This document shows positions 59,840 to 64,000 of a DNA stretch of 64,000 bases, one piece after another (within the stretch, counting starts at the first letter, position 1; the number at the start of each line of letters is the position of its first letter). The notes below the pieces were generated by a model. It was not told the DNA's origin, ran no database searches, and saw only the letters and a list, made by a program, of their open reading frames with translations. Made by a program: the position numbers and the translations under genes. The DNA comes from Pelomonas sp. CA6 (GTDB taxonomy: Bacteria > Pseudomonadota > Gammaproteobacteria > Burkholderiales > Burkholderiaceae_C): NCBI RefSeq assembly GCF_022549225.1, contig NZ_JAKZFD010000015.1, forward strand, positions 20,720 through 84,719, read 5' to 3'.

Positions 59840-61741
59840 TCACAGCTGCACGCGCGAGCCCAGCTCGATCACGCAGTTGTCCGGCAGGCGGAAGTAGTCC
59901 GCGGCACTGCTGCCGTTGCGCGCCATGGCGGCGAACAAATGGCGCCGCCAGCGCGCCATGCCGGAGCGACTGGGGCCGCCATCCGGCACCACCACGTCGC
60001 GGCTGAGGAAATAGGACGCCAGGAAGGGATCGAACTGCAGGTCGTGGCGCGCGCAGCGCCCCAGCGCCAGCGGGATGTTGGGCTCGTCCTTGAAGCCATA
60101 GCGGATCTGCACGCGCCAGAAGCCGGCCGGCAGCGCCTCCACCTCCAGCTGCTGGTCCTCCGGGATGTAGGGCAGTACCTCAAAGCGCACCGTGACGAGG
60201 ATGTTGTACTGGTGCAGCAGCTGGTAGTGCTTCAGGTTGTGCAGCAGCGCGGCGGGCACGGTGTCGGTCTGCGGCGTCGGGTAGACCGCGATGCGCTGTG
60301 GCCGCGGCCCGGTCTGGCCCTGCGCCAGCGCCTGCAGGAAGGGCAGCAGCGGCGGGTCGTCGCCCAGCACATGGGCATTGAGCCGCTCGCGCCCCAGGCG
60401 CCAGGTAGCCATCACCAGGAACAGCGCCAGCCCCAGTGCCAGCGGGAACCAGCCGCCCTGCAGCAGCTTCAGCGAGCAAGACAGCACCAGCACCGCGTCC
60501 ACCAGCAGGAAGCCCGCGGTCGCGGCCCAGGCCAGCGCGGGCGGATAGTTCCAGGCATACCGGACGACGAAGAAGGTCAGCACCGTGGTGATCAGCATGG
60601 TGATGGTCACCGCGATGCCATAGGCCGAGGCCAGCGCGGAGGAGCTCTCGAAGCCCAGCACCGCCAACAGCACCGCGACGAGCAGCGTCCAGTTGATCGC
60701 GGGCAGATAGACCTGCCCCATCGCATGCGCCGAGGTGTAGACCACGCGCATGCGCGGCAGCAGGCCCAGCTGGATCGCCTCCTTGGTCAGGGAGAAGGCG
60801 CCGGAGATCACCGCCTGCGATGCGATCACCGAGGCCAGCGTGGCCAGCAGCACCGCCGGCAGCATCAGCGCCGACGGGAAGAGGCGGAAGAAGGGGTTGT
60901 CGATCGCCGACGGGTCGTGCATCAGCAGCGCCCCTTGCCCCGCGTAGTTGAGCGCCAGCGTCGGCAGCACCAGCGTGGTCCAGGCCAGGCGGATGGGCTT
61001 CTTGCCGAAATGGCCCAGATCGGCGTAGAGCGCCTCCGCCCCCGTCAGCGCCAGCACCAGCGCGCCGACGAGCAGGAACAAGGACCAGCCGCGCGCCTGC
61101 AGAAAGCCCAGCCCATGCAGCGGGTTGAGCGCCTGCAGGATCTGCGGCTGCTGCAGGATCTGCATCAGCCCGGTGCCACCCAGCACCAGGAACCACAGCA
61201 GCATCACCGGGCCGAACAGCACGCCCACCGTCGCCGTGCCATGGCGCTGGATCAGGAACAGCCCCACCAGCACCACCAGCGAGATCGGCATCACGAAAGG
61301 TTTGAGCACCGGGGTCAGGATCTCCAGCCCCTCGACCGCGCCCATCACCGAAATGGCCGGCGTGATCACGCTGTCGCCATAGAACAGCGCGGCACCGCAG
61401 ACGCCCACCAGCAGCAGCGTGCGCCGCCGCGCCGGCGTGTGGCCCGCCGCGCGCACGGCCAGCGCGGTCAGCGCCATGATGCCGCCCTCGCCGCGGTTGT
61501 CGGCACGCAGGATCAGCACCACGTACTTCAGCGTCACCACCAGCATCAGGGCCCAGAAAATGGCCGAGACGGCACCGATGATGTCCGGCGCCTGCAGCTG
61601 CACGCCGTTGGCGGGGTTGAGCACCTCGCGCATGGTGTACAGCGGGCTGGTGCCGATGTCGCCATAGACCACGCCCAACGCGCCCAGCGCCAGGGCTGCC
61701 GCGCCCTGCCGGGCACCATGGGGAGGGGAGTGTTCAGCCAT
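59840..61741 (-). CDS. kup: Low-affinity potassium uptake transporter
   Basis: This 633-residue protein has 12 membrane helices with the family start [25 protein letters not shown], then [16 protein letters not shown] and [17 protein letters not shown]. The C-terminal cytoplasmic part is about 150 residues. It takes up K+ with protons. The start at 61741 was chosen for the short hydrophilic N-terminus. An extraordinary palindrome lies 130 bases upstream. Confidence 0.95.
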   Translation of the reverse strand: MAEHSPPHGARQGAAALALGALGVVYGDIGTSPLYTMREVLNPANGVQLQAPDIIGAVSAIFWALMLVVTLKYVVLILRADNRGEGGIMALTALAVRAAGHTPARRRTLLLVGVCGAALFYGDSVITPAISVMGAVEGLEILTPVLKPFVMPISLVVLVGLFLIQRHGTATVGVLFGPVMLLWFLVLGGTGLMQILQQPQILQALNPLHGLGFLQARGWSLFLLVGALVLALTGAEALYADLGHFGKKPIRLAWTTLVLPTLALNYAGQGALLMHDPSAIDNPFFRLFPSALMLPAVLLATLASVIASQAVISGAFSLTKEAIQLGLLPRMRVVYTSAHAMGQVYLPAINWTLLVAVLLAVLGFESSSALASAYGIAVTITMLITTVLTFFVVRYAWNYPPALAWAATAGFLLVDAVLVLSCSLKLLQGGWFPLALGLALFLVMATWRLGRERLNAHVLGDDPPLLPFLQALAQGQTGPRPQRIAVYPTPQTDTVPAALLHNLKHYQLLHQYNILVTVRFEVLPYIPEDQQLEVEALPAGFWRVQIRYGFKDEPNIPLALGRCARHDLQFDPFLASYFLSRDVVVPDGGPSRSGMARWRRHLFAAMARNGSSAADYFRLPDNCVIELGSRVQL

Positions 61742-61870
61742 GCCGCAACGGCGTCGCCAGAGATGACGGCGACTATCGCACGAGGCGCAAGGCGCCATCG
61801 AGAGACCGGACGGCAACTGTGGCGGGCAAGCGCCACAATTTCATGGGAGGCGCGAGAACGGTCCGCGCGA

Positions 61871-61892
61871 AAATATAGCGATCGCTATATTT
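61871..61892. promoter_or_regulatory. Perfect 22-bp palindrome between phaR and kup
   Basis: The half-site AAATATAGCGA is followed by its exact reverse complement with no spacer. It is an A+T-rich dyad around GCGATCGC, typical of TetR-type operators. It starts 3 bases after the phaR stop and is about 130 bases before the kup start; no TetR gene is in view. Confidence 0.75.
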
Positions 61893-61895
61893 GAA

Positions 61896-62477
61896 TCACT
61901 TCTTCGCGGGCGGGAATCCCGGCATGCCGGGGAACAGGCTGCCGGCCTGTTGGAACTGCTCCTGCATCTGCGAGAACAGGTTCTTGGACTGCGCCATGTA
62001 GTTGCCCATCAGGCCCTGCATCACCGGCGCCTGGGCACTCATGAACTGGGTCCACAGCTCGGGGCTGAAGGCCAGGCCCTTGCTCTGCTCGGCGAACTTC
62101 TGCTGCAGATCGGTGAAGGCCTGCATGTTCTGCTCGAGATAGGCGCCCATCACGCCCTGCATCGCATGGCCGTAGAAGCGGATGATCTGCTCCAGCGCCG
62201 AGGTGCTGAACATGGGCACGCCGCCGGTCTCCTCCTCGAGGATGATCTGCAGCAGGATGGAGCGGGTCAGGTCCTCGTTGCTCTTGGCGTCGCGCACCTC
62301 GAAGGACTGGCCCTCCAGCACCATCTTCTTCACGTCGGCCAGCGTGATGTAGCTGCTGGTCTGCGTGTCGTAGAGGCGCCGGTTGGGATATTTCTTCAGC
62401 ACGCGCGGCCCCTTGGCGGCACTGCCTGCCTCTTCGCTGCCGGTGGCTGCTGTCTTGCCGCGACGGGCCGTGACCAT
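61896..62477 (-). CDS. phaR: Polyhydroxyalkanoate synthesis repressor
   Basis: This 193-residue protein has the PHB/PHA accumulation regulator DNA-binding domain (VLKKYPNRRLYDTQTSSYITLADV, about residues 26-49) and the second domain that senses the polymer (SALEQIIRFYGHAMQGVMGAYLEQ). The C-terminus is rich in Gln and Met. PhaR represses phasin genes until PHA granules form. It indicates that the host stores PHA. Confidence 0.95.
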   Translation of the reverse strand: MVTARRGKTAATGSEEAGSAAKGPRVLKKYPNRRLYDTQTSSYITLADVKKMVLEGQSFEVRDAKSNEDLTRSILLQIILEEETGGVPMFSTSALEQIIRFYGHAMQGVMGAYLEQNMQAFTDLQQKFAEQSKGLAFSPELWTQFMSAQAPVMQGLMGNYMAQSKNLFSQMQEQFQQAGSLFPGMPGFPPAKK

Positions 62478-62584
62478 GGTGTCTCCTCTTCTGCTCCTGG
62501 CGGGATTCTAGGCGGCGCTTCGCCGCCTCCCCGGTCGGTGTTTCCCCCGTGGGCGAGCGCCGCCCCGCCCGCTGGCGGCGAACA

Positions 62585-62619
62585 CAAAAAAGCCCGGGGC
62601 GCCGCCTGGCGCTCCGGGC
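62585..62619 (-). terminator. Intrinsic terminator of the Liv-type binding protein gene
   Basis: Read leftward, GCCCGGAGCGCC pairs with GGCGCCCCGGGC (one mismatch) and is followed by TTTTTT, about 58 bases after the stop codon. Confidence 0.85.
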
Positions 62620-62676
62620 AAGAGAATGCCGATCGATAGGCGCGGGCGGCAACGCGCCGCCCGGGCCAGGCGCCGA

Positions 62677-63825
62677 TCAGCGCACCACGCCTATGGCTTC
62701 GCGCTTGCCGCCCTTGAAGGTGTAGAGCGTCAGCGCGCCATTCTTGATGTCGCCCTTGCTGTCGAAGGCGATCGTGCCGGTCACGCCCTTGTAGCCTTCG
62801 GTCTTGGCCAGCGCCGGCAGGTACTTCGCGGGTTCGGCCGAGCCGGCCTTCACCATGGCCGCCACCATCAGGTTGACGGCGTCGTACACGTAAGGCGCGT
62901 AGATCTGCACGTCGACGTTGTACTTCTGCTTGAACCGGACCTTGAACTCGTCCAGCGACTTCTTCGATTCGCCCTCGACGCCACCGGCCTCGGCGCAGAC
63001 CACCTGCTCGTCACCCATGGTGCCGGCGGACAGCTTGGGCAGCTCGCCGGTGCAGACGCCGTCGCCGCCCATGAACTTGGCGCTGATGCCCAGCTGCTTC
63101 ATCTGGCGCAGCATCGGGCCGGCCACCGCGTCCATGCCGCCGAAGAACACCACGTCGGGCTTCTTCGCCTTCAGGCTGGTCAGGATGGCGGTGAAGTCGG
63201 TCGCCTTGTCGTTGGTGAACTCGCGGCCCACCACCTTGCCGCCGGAGGCCTTCACGCCCTTCTCGAACTCGTCGGCCACGCCCTGGCCATAGGCCGTGCG
63301 GTCGTCGATCACGGCGATGTTCTTGCCCTTCAGCTGGGTCACCGCGTACTTGCCCAGCGTGCCGCCCAGGTGCACGTCGTCGGCGACCACGCGGAAGGTG
63401 GTCTTGTAGCCGTTGCGGGTGAACTTGGGGTTGGTGGCCGAGGGCGAGATCTGCGGGATGCCCGCGTCGCTGTAGACCTTGGACGCCGGGATGGAGGTGC
63501 CGGAGTTCAAATGGCCGATGACGCCGTTGGCTTTGGAATCCACCAGCTTCTGCGCCGCGGCCGTGCCCTGCTTGGGGTCGCCGGCATCGTCTTCGGCCAG
63601 CAGTTCGAACTTGGCCTTCTTGCCGCCGATGGTCACGCCCTTGGCGTTGAGCTCGTCGATCGCCATACGGGCGCCCAGCTCGTTGTCCTTGCCCAGGTGA
63701 GCGACCGCGCCGCTGGTGGGGCCCACGTGGCCGATCTTGACGATCAGTTCCTGCGCCGAAGCGGCGCCCGACAGCAAGGCTGCGGCCGCAGCAACGGCCA
63801 GCATCACGGGAAGCTTGTGGTTCAA
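62677..63825 (-). CDS. livK: Branched-chain amino acid ABC transporter substrate-binding protein
   Basis: This 382-residue periplasmic-binding protein has a signal peptide (LPVMLAVAAAAALLSGAASAQ) and the Leu/Ile/Val-binding fold, with VKIGHVGPTSGAVAHLGKDNELGARMAIDELNAKG and VIDDRTAYGQGVADEFEKGV (shown in parts at residues 30-65 and 160-180). It feeds LivHMGF permeases. No ATG fits; the TTG at 63825 has CAGGAGA 7 bases before it and gives a normal signal peptide. The gene lies downstream of livF and ends in a clear terminator. Confidence 0.93.
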   Translation of the reverse strand: MNHKLPVMLAVAAAAALLSGAASAQELIVKIGHVGPTSGAVAHLGKDNELGARMAIDELNAKGVTIGGKKAKFELLAEDDAGDPKQGTAAAQKLVDSKANGVIGHLNSGTSIPASKVYSDAGIPQISPSATNPKFTRNGYKTTFRVVADDVHLGGTLGKYAVTQLKGKNIAVIDDRTAYGQGVADEFEKGVKASGGKVVGREFTNDKATDFTAILTSLKAKKPDVVFFGGMDAVAGPMLRQMKQLGISAKFMGGDGVCTGELPKLSAGTMGDEQVVCAEAGGVEGESKKSLDEFKVRFKQKYNVDVQIYAPYVYDAVNLMVAAMVKAGSAEPAKYLPALAKTEGYKGVTGTIAFDSKGDIKNGALTLYTFKGGKREAIGVVR

Positions 63826-63963
63826 GTCTGTCTCCTGAAGGTGGTCCGGCGGGTCACCGAGCGCGCGGGCGGGCGCTCTCGCCGGACCGGGGGCTCGCGC
63901 CCCAGAAGCCCGCACTGGAAAACTCGGTTCGCGCCGGCACCGCCGGCGCGGCATGCGAAGGCC

Positions 63964-64000
63964 TCACTCGCCCAGATAGGCGGCGCGCACCTTGGGGTCA
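63964..64000 (-). CDS. livF: livF, C-terminal end only (ABC transporter ATPase)
   Basis: The window cuts this gene. The last codons read DPKVRAAYLGE and a TGA stop, which is the usual C-terminus of LivF, the ATPase of the branched-chain amino acid transporter. The binding-protein gene lies 138 bases downstream on the same strand. Confidence 0.7.
   Translation of the reverse strand, partial: DPKVRAAYLGE

Overview
The window is a stretch of bacterial chromosome of roughly 65-70% G+C by eye, densely packed with genes. Gene order and protein types point to a betaproteobacterium of the order Burkholderiales, probably the Rubrivivax/Leptothrix/Roseateles side. The pointers are ccoI-ccoS-ccoNOQP-ccoG-fixH beside fnr and hemN, the exbB-exbD-lpxK-trm112-kdsB-adk string, smpB beside ratA and rnfH, phaR, and a DUF4124 protein beside guaB. 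I see no insertion sequences, prophage genes, CRISPR arrays, rRNA or tRNA genes. The left end starts in intergenic DNA before a cold-shock gene. The right end cuts into the last codons of a livF-like gene.

Layout. 0.2-2 kb: cspA and icd. 2-13.2 kb: microaerobic respiration, with a cytochrome biogenesis-type membrane protein, hemN, fnr, and a long leftward operon ccoI-ccoS-ccoN-ccoO-ccoQ-ccoP-ccoG-fixH-orf105 for cbb3 oxidase. Two good FNR boxes sit at the hemN/fnr divide and inside the end of ccoS, just before ccoN. 13.2-18 kb: DUF192 protein, two-component system, sodB, xseA. 18-23 kb: an ExbB/ExbD pair leading into lipid A/Kdo genes, adk, and an acyl-CoA-type dehydrogenase with a LiuR-like operator. 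23-27 kb: tonB-exbB-exbD-exbD-TPR operon. 27.7-34.4 kb: YejABEF-like peptide ABC transporter. 34.6-39.7 kb: ldcA, tadA, DUF72, an MFS/MarR pair and thpR.

40-48 kb is the most unusual part, a compact light- and DNA-damage-related block. A leftward, overlapping five-gene operon encodes a DCC-type thiol protein, a DUF2256 zinc-ribbon-like protein, an FeS-type photolyase, a short photolyase with its domains apparently in swapped order, and the UvrC-like nuclease Cho. Facing it are a MerR-type regulator, a third photolyase/cryptochrome-like protein with altered flavin-site residues, and an EAL phosphodiesterase. Together they could form a light-linked repair and signalling module; that function is inferred from neighbours and families.

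48-64 kb: guaB-MFS-guaA, DUF4124 protein, rnfH-ratA, smpB, a cystathionine beta-lyase, rimO, a DHA2-type exporter with a divergent LysR regulator, kup, phaR, and a branched-chain amino acid (Liv-type) binding protein with the tail of livF.
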